This document shows positions 35,368-48,436 of a stretch of DNA of 64,000 nucleotides, piece after piece; position 1 is the first letter of the stretch, and each line of letters begins with the position of its first letter. The DNA comes from Chrysemys picta bellii (lineage: Eukaryota > Chordata > Testudines > Emydidae): NCBI RefSeq assembly GCF_011386835.1, contig NC_088795.1, positions 118,685,434 through 118,749,433 of the forward strand, given 5' to 3'. The notes below the pieces were generated by a model that did no database searches, was not told where the DNA came from, and saw only the letters and a program-made list of their open reading frames with translations. Both the position numbers and the translations under genes were made by a program.

Positions 35368-37341
35368 ATAAATCATGAGGTTATTTATTTGCAAATATTG
35401 ATGTAGGTATTAAAGTCAAGGTTCACCACCTTTTTTAAAAGGTATTTTCTTTATATGAGAGGAAATGGAATTTAGTAGCCCTGCTCTGCTGTAAGCAACT
35501 CCTTTAAACAGAGTAGCTAGCCCCAGGAAGATCATCTCAGTGTAGGGAGCATCTTTGGGTGGTTTTGTGACCTCTATAACACCCCTGTGTGCAGCGGATA
35601 TAAGAGACATGCTAGGGGAAAGAGGAGTAGCTAGGGCATACCAACACACTGAGCATTTCTGCCTGCTATATTAGTTTGCTGGAGTCATTATCATCTGTGT
35701 AAGGTAAAGCAGCCTTTGGTCTTCTCTAATTCACATTGGAAGACCAGTAGCCTAGGATCAAGAGAGTGCAAAGCTGCCTCATTAAACTGGGAATTGGAAA
35801 CAGAGTTTTGCTGAAAGCTGCTTAAAAACCAAGTTATAGTTCTCTAGCAACTGCTAAATAACTTTGATAACTTCTAACTGTCTACCTTCAGTTATGAAAA
35901 AATGGATTTCATACTCCAAATGCAATTGTCCCTTCTCAATGTTAATTCGATCAAAATGCTAACGCTAATTGTCCAAATGCAAACCATTGCACAAGCTGAT
36001 GAACACGATCATCAGTAATCGTGTGTCATTTGAATTTTCATTTAACAGTACCGAGATTTAAATATGGTCTTGATGGTAGAGGCAGTGCTATCATTAGCTA
36101 TGAATTAATCTGATGCAGTTATTTGTTTCACACAAGTTATAGCAAATCAAAATATTTTACAAAAGTTTGATTTCCTATCTTTGTGACTCTGTAGATTTAA
36201 ACTCAATAACTTCCCACTTCTTTCTTTTGTTTCTACCCTACTAATCTCACTGCCTGACACAGTGGAGAGGACCATATGCAGGAACAAGTAGGGAAAACAG
36301 CATGTACAAGGGAGATCAGTGGCTCTGTGGAATAATCCCCCATCTGTCAGGCTCTGCAGCTTATAAGGGAGCGGTTATGTGAAAATGATAAAGAATGACA
36401 GAGAAAGTTATCTTCTTCTAACACTTCCCAAGGACTTTATTAGAATAAACAAAGAGCATTAGCCCTTAAATTTTGCTTCACTGCAGAACTTCCGCCTTAA
36501 ACCTCTTCTAGCCCCCTCTGATCTCCCTGGCTTCTTGCTACAGATTTAAAAACAGTACCTATTTTCACAGAAAAATGTCTGAGTGCGGAAAGGGGAAAGA
36601 TTGGGTTGATGGATGTGCTCCAGAATATTGCTCCCCTACAGCCTGTAGACAATTTGCAGCCTAAAATCATATTGCTTCCTTCTAAGAAAAATCTGAAGGA
36701 AACTCCATGAGTTGAAATCCAGATTTCTTTGCCTTTCCATAGGTTTCTTAATGTAGGAGAGGAGGAGACAATATAGGTCAGTGTGTGTAACATAATACCT
36801 CTGTAGCTTGCCTTTTCACCATTTTAACTTGGGCCTGATTTTGCAACTCCTTACTCACATGTCGGTGGGCTTACTCATCTGAATAGGGACAGCCTGTGCT
36901 GGTAGGCAGCAGTTTTGTCAACAATACACATTGTCATTCAGTCAGACTGATACTCATTTTGAATGCAATATCACTGTTATGTTGATAACATACTAATTTA
37001 CTTTATCAAGACAATTTTAAATACATACAATCATCGTTAGTTATATGATCACATACTATTTCTTAAACTATATAATATATGACAAGTTTTTTTCCCTACA
37101 TCCATGTAAGATGCATCATCTAAAGTGCACAGTGAACTAGACACTAATGCTGTATATAAGTGATTTGTACAGACTCTGTGTGTGGCATACACAGAAGTAC
37201 AATGGGGCAGAGTTCAGGTTCCATGTGAAATATTGACCTTGGGAATTTCCTGACTTAAAAGTCCTTAACTGCAACTTTAGTGTTTCTTCATATTGTTCCA
37301 TGTGGAATTATACATTATGTAAAGATATAGAGGGATATGTA

Positions 37342-37447
37342 GGGGAAGATTTTCAAAGGCACGAGCTGGAGTTAGGCGCCCAAGTCCCATTGATTTTCAA
37401 CCAGAGTTCAGCACCTAACAGTCCTTTGTGCCTTTGAAAATCTCCCC
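37342..37447. repeat. 106-bp foldback with gattttcaaaggcac ends
   Basis: The left arm ggggaagattttcaaaggca and the right arm tgcctttgaaaatctcccc are inverted, with a single-base difference in length. The interior is gagctggagttaggcgccca-type sequence. The best preserved member of the gattttcaaa foldback set in the window. Confidence 0.6.
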
Positions 37448-38292
37448 TATAATTACATCATTTGTATTCAATGAAAAAAATCTAATATTCGTGTAACTTT
37501 GATGAGGAATCAACTACTAAAAAGTTAATGAGTTACAGAAGCCAATGCTGAATGCACAACTTTAACTCTTCCCATTTGTGTGTTTGATGTAAAAATGTTT
37601 TTATTTTATATTAATTGCCAAAATAGATGATAATATGCAAATTGGACTTGCTTATTCCACCTTATATTCAAATATACATATATTTTAGGTGCCAGGGAAA
37701 ACAGAAGTTTTCAGTTTGTGATTTGTGGCCCACAGGTGCTCCACAGAGTAGTTGCTGATGGTGTGTGGAGAGACAGCCAGTCATCTCTGGCATCAAATTC
37801 TTCCTCATCTCCGGATGCTAAATTACAGTAAAATACAGCTAAAATACTTTGTTTCCCAATATTATTTTCCACATATGCAATTGCTGTAGATGAAACAGGG
37901 ATATGAAGCGATTGGGAATAAAAGGGAGGTGGTCCTACAAAACAACACTGGTATTATGCACTCTCCACTATGGAAAAAATGTGAGAGCACCTATTCTGGT
38001 GTGTAAAACAGATTGGAACTAAATGGATATTTTAGAAGTCATGTGTTCTCTTTCCCATGAGGAGCCAAAACATAATTTACACCTGATGAAAGTATATTAA
38101 AAAAAGTTACATTCTTGCAGAATGTTTTCCTTTGTTTGGCTGGACTGATTTTCTGAGACAGTGGGCACACACAGTTTTTACTAGGCTCAATGGGAGCGGT
38201 GGGTATTCTGCACCACAGAAAATCAGCCCACTTTTGTTTGGTTGCTTAATGTTAATCATTCAAGTGTCAAAATTTTAGCCTGTTCATGATTC

Positions 38293-38294
<2 letters not shown>

Positions 38295-38370
<76 letters not shown>
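38295..38370 (+). repeat. (CA)38 microsatellite
   Basis: A pure CA dinucleotide run of 76 bases without interruption, flanked by ttcttca and cttcacag. Its purity suggests it is polymorphic in the population. Confidence 0.97.
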
Positions 38371-38373
<3 letters not shown>

Positions 38374-39483
38374 CACAGTATACGGATGCAGTACTGCCTC
38401 AGTGCAACACAGCACAAACATTTGTATCTTAAACAATTGAAAAGAAATATCCATGATACTTTATATCTCATAAAAAGACCTGGTGTAACGCTTCAAACTT
38501 TCTGAAAACAATTACTTTCCCCCCAAGATAGAGAGTTTCTGTCCTCCATACCTCTGACTCAATTGACATAAAGCACAGGCTCATCAAAGCATTGCTATAG
38601 GACATGCAGTTTCAAAATAGAAATATTAATAATGCTACTCAAAAAACCAAGTGATCTGTTTTAAAATTAAAACAATAACAACCCCCTAAGATATAATGGG
38701 TGATGGTGTTAGAATAACCATCTATTATCTGAAGCTATGCTACACAGTTATAAATTCATATGAAAGAAATAGTGTATTGGTAGGATAAAATAAATGTCAA
38801 CTGAACAGAGTTAAATTAGTCTTTCACAGAACTAAAAAGGAGAGACCTAGACAGCACAATCTCTGAAAAGAGCTGTTATCAAGACCCAGGAACTCTGTGG
38901 TAACTGCCAGGCTTTTCTACAGTTGAAATACCAGTAAACTAAAACAAGCAAACAGTAAGGTTGATGATAATGTCACATAATTCTAAACAAGAGAGGTGAG
39001 CCTTGGAATTTGTGTTACTGCAGATCAAGAGCAGGATTATAGACAAAAACAAGTTTTCTGCTATTTCAAAGCAGAATGGATTCAGGGTAAAGCTGAATCA
39101 TGCCTACATACATCCGATAACATGTAGTTATCAGAAAACCATAAAAAACAAAAGTAGTCCTGCAAGATGATGGAGACTCCATATAGATGGCATGAGATTC
39201 TACTGTGCAAAAGATGAACTCATAAATGACATAAAAGGATGTTCCACAGAACATGCAAATGCAATCTTCTCTGACTGGACTTATGGAAAGTCATGTCATA
39301 AGTATGGTGGTTCTTTTGATTCAGCTAGGATGACTTAAGCTGTTTGCTTCCCTAGCTGAAAACACCTGGCTTTTCACTAGCCCAAAAACCAGGATGAAAA
39401 ACTAAGAACTGGATCCTTAGCTGGCCACTTAGCTGGCACTTCCTTCTGGGAGTAACTCAAGATGTGCTCCAGATAAGCACCAT

Positions 39484-39620
39484 ATTATTATATTTAATTA
39501 TTTATATTGCAGAAACATCTAGGAGAGCCAGACATGGACCAGGACCCCATTATGCTAGCTGCTATACAAACACAAGACAGATAGTCCCAGGCCCAAAGAG
39601 CGTACAATCTAAGTTAACTC
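39484..39620 (-). repeat. Ancient SINE/LINE tail repeat, second copy
   Basis: The phrases gacatggaccaggaccccat, tgctatacaaacacaagaca and cccaaagagcgtacaatcta match the copy at 32226-32342 and the start of the one at 45335. Confidence 0.55.
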
Positions 39621-40612
39621 ATTCCTTCTTTTAAATCCTTGAGGGAAGACCTCAGTGATCTCAGTGGAAGGCATACAATACTACTTGAAATAATGGTACC
39701 TTGACATTAATGGAATTTTGAGACCAGCCATTGCAAGTTTTCAAATGGAGCTGGAGAATTTATGTACATTCATTCTGCTTGATAGGTAATAAAGACTTTT
39801 ATACATGTAGTTTTATTTTCGGCTGATTAATTGTTTTTTCTAAGTTAAATGCCCTTCAGAAAGTATGACCTTGAGTTTAAAAGCTTGTAAATGATTTAAA
39901 TGTATACAGGACAAATCATCAGCTAATATAAATCAGTGTATTCTGTATGCTGATTTATAACAGTTGAGGATCTGACCCATAATATGTATTTACTTCTCTT
40001 TCACTAATAAGATTCATTCAATAGGTCTACAAAAATATTTTGATTTAATATGTGATTAATGAAGAGTCTTGAGCCTAGAACATTCATTACATTAGTTCAG
40101 CATGGTACGTACTTTAACTGTGCTTAGGTGCTGTGAAACTAGAGCATAGGGACAGTACATCTTCAGTTGTGTCAAATGAAATTGACAACTTTTCAGACAA
40201 AGATAGAGAAGTTTGAACTAATTAATGTCTGGTTTTAAAGAAAAGGGGCCAGATCCTCAAATTATGTGAATCAGTACAGCTCCTTTCATTGCAATGGAAC
40301 TATGCCAATTTAGAGAATCTAGTTGAGAATCTGGCTGAGGATTTTACTATTGTTTTAACATTTGGTTAAAGTATTGTAAGGGGTTATTGTAGACCAAGAT
40401 TACAGTTACAGATCACCTGTAATTGTACCTTTTTTTTAATTTTAGAAGAAACTAAAAGTATTTTTGAATCATTAAGTGCATACTTGGGATTAACATGTGG
40501 TATTTGGGTGTGCATGTGTGCGCGTGCGAGAGAGAGGCGAAAGCTTAGTTATTAATTATCCTTACCTAGGTGTGGTAATTTAGAACTGAAATGAAACTGT
40601 ATTAATAGTTAG

Positions 40613-40870
40613 CAGTGTTGTTGTAGCTGAGTTGATCCCAGGATATGAGACAGAAAAGGTGGGTGAAGTAATATCTTTTATTGGGACAACTTCTGTTGGT
40701 AGAAGCTACAAGCTTTCTTTCTTCTTCAGGTCTGGAGTTGGAAGCAGACGCTTCCTTCCCCAGATCTGAAAAAGAAAAAAAGAGCTCTGTGTAGCTCAAA
40801 AGCTTGTCCCTTCCACCAACAGAAGTTGGCCCAATAAAAGACATTACCTTTCCGACCTTGTCTCCCTCTA
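40613..40870. mobile_element. Inverted dimer of the second Penelope-like family
   Basis: The left copy (about 40613-40735) reads gtgggtgaagtaatatcttt, ttgggacaacttctgttggt, then caagctttc and cttcttcagg. The right copy (about 40762-40870) reads the reverse: agagctctgtgtagctca, agcttgtcccttccaccaac, agaagttggcccaataaaag, then ccgaccttgtctccc. A spacer of about 26 bp separates them. The arms are more diverged than those at 35182-35367, so the dimer is older. Confidence 0.65.
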
Positions 40871-43549
40871 TTGTATTAAGTAAGTCATGGTTCAAATTTC
40901 TAACTTTGGAATAATTTTTGGTTGAGCTGCCACTGACAGTTCAATAAATTCTTATTGAAACAAAGCTTGACTAGCAAATATGCAAGGTCCTGCACTAACT
41001 AGCCATAGTTTCCATACTGGTACCAAAATCCTCTCCCTAGAATCACAGAGAATTATTTTAGGATGTTATACTGCTGCCCATCCCCGTAATGTCTGAGTGC
41101 CTTCCACATAAAATCAATACCAATGGAGAAAGTCTCTGGCGCTTGGCATTGCTTTAACAATTTGTGATAAGATTTTGATTACTAATATTCATGTACTTTT
41201 ATTCTTTAGTTCTTTACATTTTAACTTCTTATTCTTACTTTGTAAACCCTCTCATAATTCAGCTTTGTTTTGCTTTTTTTTGTAATTTCCTGTTCATCTT
41301 TCAAGTCAATATTTATTAATAAAATATATTCATTTATAAGTATTCTTGAGTCTACTTTAGCTAAGAAACATGAAGTTCAATGATTTCATATGAAATATAG
41401 CCTGGGTAATTAATTAATGACAACTATTTAACCCATGTGTTTTATGCTATATTAACCCTAATCTTCTCAGATTCCCAACCTGTTTTAAATCAAATACTTT
41501 AGTGAAATGCATAAACATCAAAAATTAGTTTTGAGGGCTGCATATCCATTTCACTTTCATGTCATTATCTGTCCTTATATGATAAAAGGTAAAATTTCTC
41601 ACAAAATAATCCCACCTCCCCTTTAGATTGAAAATACCAACCACCTCTGGCCAGTGACCCAGGATTAAAAGCAAGACTTCTCATCAATACAGCTAGACAG
41701 TATGAATTTTAAATGTAAACCATCAAATCAATATCTAAGAATCTGTTTTACTATCTGGTATTCTACAGGGAGTTGCTGCAACTTGTCACAAGATGCAAGG
41801 GACAGTGCAAGAGGGCTGAACTAGATCAATACGTAAAGATCAATGGGGGAGAGCTTCACTGTAGAGATGCTTATATTAAATGTTGCTTCACTAGGGAGTT
41901 TGTTAATAAAGAGTGGTGCTAAAGAATCACATGCAAGGAAATGGGGGAAGGGATGGGGTAATCTTACAGGCAGAGCATCATTAAACCGCAATCTTGCAAA
42001 GATTTATAAACATGTTTAACTTTGAGTAGGTTAATGGGACATGTGACTACTTGGTACGTACAGTTAAGCACATGTATAAATCACAGAGATTGGGGCCTAA
42101 GACTGGGAGAAACAATTCCTCCCCCCATCTTGAACGAAAAATGGAAATTTGGAAAGACAATGGAAGATGTTTATTTAAATATATTAAATTGCAATAAAAA
42201 ACAAGACAGAAGTTTTAATTGAATAATTAAAGAAATCTTACAGTAATTATTTATTCTAACTGGGTGTATGTGTTTTGGGAGGATAATGAAACACCTTTTT
42301 AATCATAAATCATTTATGCCTGCTTCAGTACTATATTTTTTCTTACTCTTTGATAGCTACAAGTACATAAATCAGACAATTTTCTTTTTACTTTTATTTA
42401 ATTTTAATATATTTGCATAATCAAGGGGAAAGATGCATAACTAATAACTGTCTTTCTGCAGGAGCAATTCCTAATTTTCATTATCTATTTTAAATTATTA
42501 TCACAGAAGTGCTCTACACCAAAGACAATCTTACATTGATGGGGCTCAATCCTGCAGATGCTCCACAGGGTATTTCCTACTGAATCCAGGGAGATTTCTG
42601 CACAAAGAAGGACCCTTTACAGGATTGGGTTCACTATGTGTAAAGTTGGAGTGATAGATCTTTAGTGACAACTGTAATTAGGAAATTTATGAGAAGTAAA
42701 ATTACCAAAATGTGGGCACATTTTTATATCTAAGTTACATAAAATGGGGGACATGATGGAACAATGGATACATGCATTATCAACACAGTCTTAAAGCCCA
42801 AGTCCAGACCTTCAATATGGAAAGCAAACCTTTATTAACACATGTGAGTGAAGTGTTATGAGAGCTCAGATTAAGTTGAACTGTTTTTTGTACGTCACAT
42901 GACCTCACAGTTCTCACTTGGAACAGACCTACTTTTACAGCTGCATCTGAACACACATAATGTGAATATTCCCTCCCCCTCACCCCTCTACCTGCACCAG
43001 TCTGATGACAGACTTGCATGAGGACAGAAGCAGTAATCAGAAGATAATTTCTTAAATGTAAAGCTCACACAAAAGGAACATAAGTTCTCTCTTTTCCAGT
43101 CCTACAACAAGCAACATTCATTTGGAAAGGTCAATATTAATTAGCAAATCCAGCAGGGACATTCTGTCAGGGTTTGTAGGTGTGTGTGTCTGGTTGTTCT
43201 TTGTTTCAAATGAAGGATAATCCATATTCAGTTGGAGGTCAAAAAACTGTCACTACTATGTAATCCCAGTGTCCTTTCAAAGGATGTTATTTTGATTTAA
43301 AAAATCAATGTGTTCCTTTTATTTTCTGGTTTCTTTGTCTCGTTCTATGGTTTGGTGGCTGCTTTAGCTTTCTTGAGTTTAGTATCTCTAGATTCTATCA
43401 ACAAAAGAGAAGGTATGTGATTCCTCTAATTGCCAGACTGGGAGTAACTGGCTGAAGTTCAGAAGAAGTGCTGACCATTGTAAGGAGGAAAGTGCATGAA
43501 ACTTACTGAAAGGGCATCAATCTTACTGAACTTTGTACTGTTGATTATG

Positions 43550-43713
43550 GTCTAGATTTTCAGAACTGCATGGGCAGTTGCTGGTGAATGTGTGCAAATG
43601 GTCTCTCAGATGTCCAAGTGATGACCTGCATGCAAAATTCATGTAATTGTGTATATAAACTAGGCAAGCAATATGCCCGCTCATTCTTCATATTCAAGTT
43701 GTGAAAATCTGGA
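43550..43713. repeat. Foldback with ggtctagattttcag ends
   Basis: The ends ggtctagattttcagaac and gttgtgaaaatctggacc are inverted with few differences and enclose about 130 bp. Another member of the attttca foldback set. Confidence 0.5.
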
Positions 43714-44755
43714 CCACTTGTATACTGATAACATACAAACACCTGCAGCAACACGTACTTAGTTTTAAAATATGATTAAAATAAGCAATGTTTTCATCAT
43801 TTTTCATCAAAAACTGCAAACATTTCCAAGTAGAACATTTCCCAGGCCTCCTGTGGTGGGTGATTTCGCCTTCTCATTTTAAGATCTTCCTCTGTTCTTA
43901 ATACACCAGGCCATGCATGGAGACCAAATGGGTGTTTTTAAGTGGTTCCTGCTTGAAGCCCTTGTTTCTCAATCATGTGAAATCTTTTAGAGTTGAAAGC
44001 CTGAACTCTGATGGAAATTTATAAGCCATGAGAGTTATGTGCTAGGGGAGTTTGTAAACTTCTGAAAGCTCCATAGGACACTCTGGTATTGCTTATAACT
44101 AAACAGATTCCATCTTCCTTGCTTCAATCACTTCAACACAGTTCCTCCCTCATATGGCACACTTTGCATGTTGGCAATGGATCTCTACAAGTATCTTAAA
44201 TCAGCTGAGTTAGCTGATTTAAAACACAACATGGAAGAAGTACATATTTTATAGTCTATAGGAATATCCAGAGGTAAAAGAAAATTCAACTTTAAACAAA
44301 ATATGTGATTTAAACTGATTACATCCTATAGGGCTGAATTTTCAAAAGTGCATAAACTGTGCCAAGTCTCCAGTGACTCTCATTATTTATTCACAGTGGC
44401 ATATTTTTTCCCTATCTTTTGCCTCTAGCTGTCTGTCCAATTCTTCATTCTAACCTTCAAACACCTGTTAAAGGAGGAGTGGTCCTGCCCAACCCGAAGT
44501 AAAACAGCTATACATTTAGAAATATGTATTGAACTCAGACTCTTAATTAAAATAGCTTGAGTATTGATATTGCACTTGCTTCTAAACTAAAGCTTTAGAC
44601 TGAAAATGTAGGCCTACAGAAGTAGGTCATGTATAAAGAGAAGGATGATCAGAGCCAGATGCATGTGGTCCATTAGCAAAAGTAGGTGAACATTGACATG
44701 GCTCCAATACGGACACACTTTAATGAACATTTCAAAGTTGTTTATCAAATGTTAG

Positions 44756-44979
44756 CAGGGGCCGCTCCAGGCACCAGCGCAGCAAGCGCGTGCCTGGGAG
44801 GGCAAGCCGCGGGGGACGGCGTGCCAGTCGCCGTGAGGGTAGCATGCTTGCGGGAGGTCCACTGGTCCCGCGGCTTCGGCAGCAATTCAGGACCGGCAGA
44901 TCATCCGCAGAAACGCTGCCGAATCCACGTGACTGCCTGACTGCCGTGCTTGGGGCGGCAAAAAACAGAGCTGCCCCAG
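44756..44979. mobile_element. hAT-like CpG-rich MITE, 224 bp
   Basis: The flanks aatgttag (44748-44755) and aacgttag (44980-44987) form an 8-bp duplication with one difference. The ends are caggggccgctc and gagctgccccag. The interior is CpG-rich (aagcgcgtgcctgggag, gcaagccgcgggggacgg) and partly self-complementary. It matches a dispersed turtle family I recognise. Not a CpG-island promoter. Confidence 0.8.
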
Positions 44980-45334
44980 AACGTTAGTATTTGATGATCT
45001 TTCAGTGAGCTATGTAAATAGATCTGGTGGTCTCAGACCAGTGCCTAGGACACAGTTGTCCACATCACAACTAACTGCCCTAATTGGCAGCCTATTAGTA
45101 GTCCTGGCAGGGGCAACACTATATGAATGGGCATGAAACCCTCTTGTCCCAAGATTTGCATCCTTCTGGTCAGGGTTGTGACACATTGTTGGGGGAAATT
45201 TTCCAGTGTTGCTACTGCCCATGCTGGTTTCTAGTCTATGAATATACTAAGGACTTTGACCTCTCTGTCTAGCAATGTAGCAGCCTTCAAGATTTTTTAC
45301 CATACTGCGTTAATGTACTTAGTGTAACCCATAC

Positions 45335-45960
45335 TAAGTATATATTTATACAGTACTATCTATGTGCATGGTGCATAGATACCTACAAATGAAGGTTCCT
45401 GCCTCAAAAAGCTTGAAATCTACATTAGACAACACAGAAAAGGATTAAATTTAAAAGGTGGGGAGGGAAGCATAAGAGAAAGGAGTGTAAAACAGTAACA
45501 GTTCATGAGATAGGCTTATTACTCATACGATCTTATAAAAGCTACTCATTGGATTTTGTTTATTTCTGATAATACTGTAATATATTTTATTCTGGGGACA
45601 GTGTCTGGAAAAGGGACTCTGGAGAAGGTCAGTGACTGAAAACTGACTAGAAGAAGTGAATTTTGAGGGGAGATTTGAAGTAGGAGAGTGAGGTTGCATC
45701 ATGCCCTAGGTCAAAGAAACTGTTCTAAATACGGGAGAGTGGAGTAACTTATGGGGAAAGGTTGCATAAGGGCAAGCTGAGTTGGCCTGGGGAGGGTATT
45801 GGGAATACACAGAAATCATTTGTAAAACGGGTGTATAGTGGTATAAAATTAATGGTGCAGATATCAAAGAGACTGTCCTGCTAACATCTGAAAGCCTGGC
45901 TGATTTATTTTAAGATGAATGCTTTAGACTGCTGCACAGTTTATGGAACTAGAGTTGCAT
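45335..45960 (-). repeat. Long copy of the ancient tail repeat
   Basis: It opens with the tail phrases also seen at 32226 and 39484 (tatacagtac, ggttcctgcctcaaaaagct). It continues with sequence typical of a longer dispersed sauropsid repeat, including gaattttgaggggagatttg and aagtaggagagtgaggttgc, up to gcctggctgatttattttaa. Diverged and without coding potential. The right end is approximate. Confidence 0.45.
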
Positions 45961-47626
45961 GTCAGGGTGAGCTATAATCAAACCAATCCAATCGGCAGTC
46001 CTCAGTACTCTTCCTTGTAATGCTTTGAAAGTTCTATCATTAACCTTATCAATTTTTCTGTTGTACATGCTCCACACTCAGTTTCTTAATGAGCTTGACT
46101 CAAGTTTAGTGCAGCAATGCTACATTAAAGGGCTATTTTCTAACTCACAGATCTGGAAAATAGGGTTTAATCAATGACCATTAGACCTTGCTTTCCCTTC
46201 TGGCATAAAATGCCTTCTTTTCATTCAGGGTTCCTGTATTATTGTTTTAATAGGTTATGATTGGCATTTGGCACTGTGTTACAGGGGCAGACAGGCCCTA
46301 TTAATAGGAAGAAATGAAAGTATTATGGAAGAAAACAATGTAAGCAGGACAGAAAAACTTAAAACTAAGACCAAATTCTGTCACGCTCTCTTCTTTCCTC
46401 ATGACATCTGATTTCCCCTCAAAGTACAAAGGTATACAGCCAACAAAGGCAAAATACCACCAAAAATTATTGTGGAAGGTTATTTTCTAGGAATAAGCAA
46501 TAAACAATCCTAACCAATGCTAAGAACATGTTTTTTTCCTTGCATCTGATGGGCTCAATCATGACGGTTTTACTCAGTGTCTACTCCTAAAGAAATTCAC
46601 CCCTGTGCAGAGACCTATGCACCACTTACAGTGAATTTACGCCCTCAAATGCTTATTTCCTATTAATAAGACCTGTCTGACTCAAAAGACTTCAGTGGGA
46701 GCTGAGTGGTATGTATGCTTTTTGTGTTCCCTTTACACAAGAAAGATTTCCAGTTACTCTGTAAACCTCCCATTGACTTCAACAATGTCAAGTAGACATT
46801 GAAGGCCTGATTCTATGAAGCTTAGAGTGCCTGAGAAAGGCTCAATCCTAGGATTTGGCTCCATGATAATTAACAGGTGTTCGTCAGGTTCTCAGCTTCT
46901 CATTGGAACTGGCCACATGACACTAGCTCAGATCTCAGCAGACTGTGAGAAAACAGGTTGTGAGCTCAAGAAAATGTGCCGGTGCCAACCTGCAGTAACA
47001 AGCACAGAGCAACTCAGCAGCTGTTAGATTATTAGGAGGAGGAGCTCCCCATTCTGCTCCTCCTCCACATGATGTTTTGGGCCACTTTTCCCCTGGCCTA
47101 GTCACAGTACACATTTCTGCCGCAGCGCTCTCATTTACATTGAATTTTGTGCTCTATGTATCTCAATAGCCAGAAAACCATGAAGATACTAGGCATCTCC
47201 ACTAATATGAAGGAATGGAATAATACAATAATGGGCCCAGTTTTCTTCCTAGTCAAGCCAATGGGGATTCTGAAATTGACTTCCATGGGACAGTGATCAG
47301 GCCCTACATCAGTACTGGGCCTATCTGAACACTGATGTGAGTGGAATTTTTTATATTTGGACAAAGGACGAAAATGATTTCATCTATAGTTTTAATCACA
47401 TACACATGGCAATTGCTACTGAAACAGGAAGAGAATCAAATGGGAACTTGGGTCTAGATAAATATAATAGCTCTATATGCATTCAAGTATTTTGTGAAAA
47501 GCAGGAAGGAAAAAAATTCACAGGCTGGTGTGATCCCACATAGCACATGTTCCCTTTGTTACAGTAGTAATTATTTCAGTTCATGCACTGTATGAAGTGC
47601 AGACTGGATTTCATTTTTATGCACCC

Positions 47627-48436
47627 TATGACTAGGGCCCAGAAGCCCCCTGCAGGAGGCCTCAGGGTCCTGCCTCAGGGTCTTGAAAGGAGCAGTGGAG
47701 CTAAGTCCTTCAAGCAGCCTAGAGAAATCGGCAGCCAATCAGGAGGCTACAAGGGGCTAACCAATTAGAGGGTTGCAGGCTAGTATAAAAGGAGCTACAG
47801 TGCAGACCAGCATCAGTTCCTTGCTTGTGTCAGAGGAGTTCAGATGATGCTCCTGGCTGGCTAAAGGGAACTGTAGCACCATGGACAGCTCAGTGCTGGC
47901 AGGGACTGGGAGAGAGAGAAAGAGCTCCTGGCTGAATATAGAAGAGCCCCGAAGCACTGGTGAAGGCTGGGGCTGCAGGGAAGTGGCCCAGGAAACTGAA
48001 AGCAGTTTTGTTAGAGACATGGTGATCCCTGTGCTAGAACCTGGAGTAGTGTGCTGGCCTGGGTCCCCATAGGCCACTGGGGAAGTGGCTTACAATTAGA
48101 CAGCGATAAACCCCCAGAAGGTGATCTGAACTGTTAAGAGGCCCAGCCGGAGAGCTGGGGCCAGAACAGACTAGAGTGGGCAAAGAATCTCTAGGGAGGA
48201 AGCCCTGGGGGCATGGTCCCCTACCAGGGCCAGGAGTGCTTAAAGACATTGGACTAATACCCAAGAAGGGATCTGTTTGACTTGTGTTCTGTACAGACTG
48301 TGAGTGACTTGGCCAGAGGGCTGAGTCACTAGAAACTAGAGAAACTGCCAGAAGGGGGTCACCATAAACTCAGAGAAGTGCAGACACACCTGACCAGAAG
48401 GGAGCGCTCACAAGAGGTGGGTGCCACGCTGTTACA
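47627..48436 (+). mobile_element. Solo LTR, 810 bp, with 5-bp duplication
   Basis: caccc at 47622-47626 and 48437-48441 flanks a block beginning tatgactagg (probably once TGTGAC) and ending gctgttaca. In promoter order it holds ggcagccaatcaggagg (about 47730), agtataaaagg (about 47783) and the shared phrase cagtgctggcaggga (about 47890). It is related in layout to 12052-12842 and 52852-53429. No internal retroviral or gypsy coding region lies next to it, so it is a solo LTR. The 106-codon minus frame is not a gene. Confidence 0.75.

Noticed and set aside
38281..38372. CRISPR-like or satellite array
   Set aside because: It is a simple CA dinucleotide run. No spacer-repeat array exists in the window.
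44756..44979. Possible CpG-island promoter
   Set aside because: The CpG-rich block is a 224-bp transposon with inverted ends and an 8-bp duplication.
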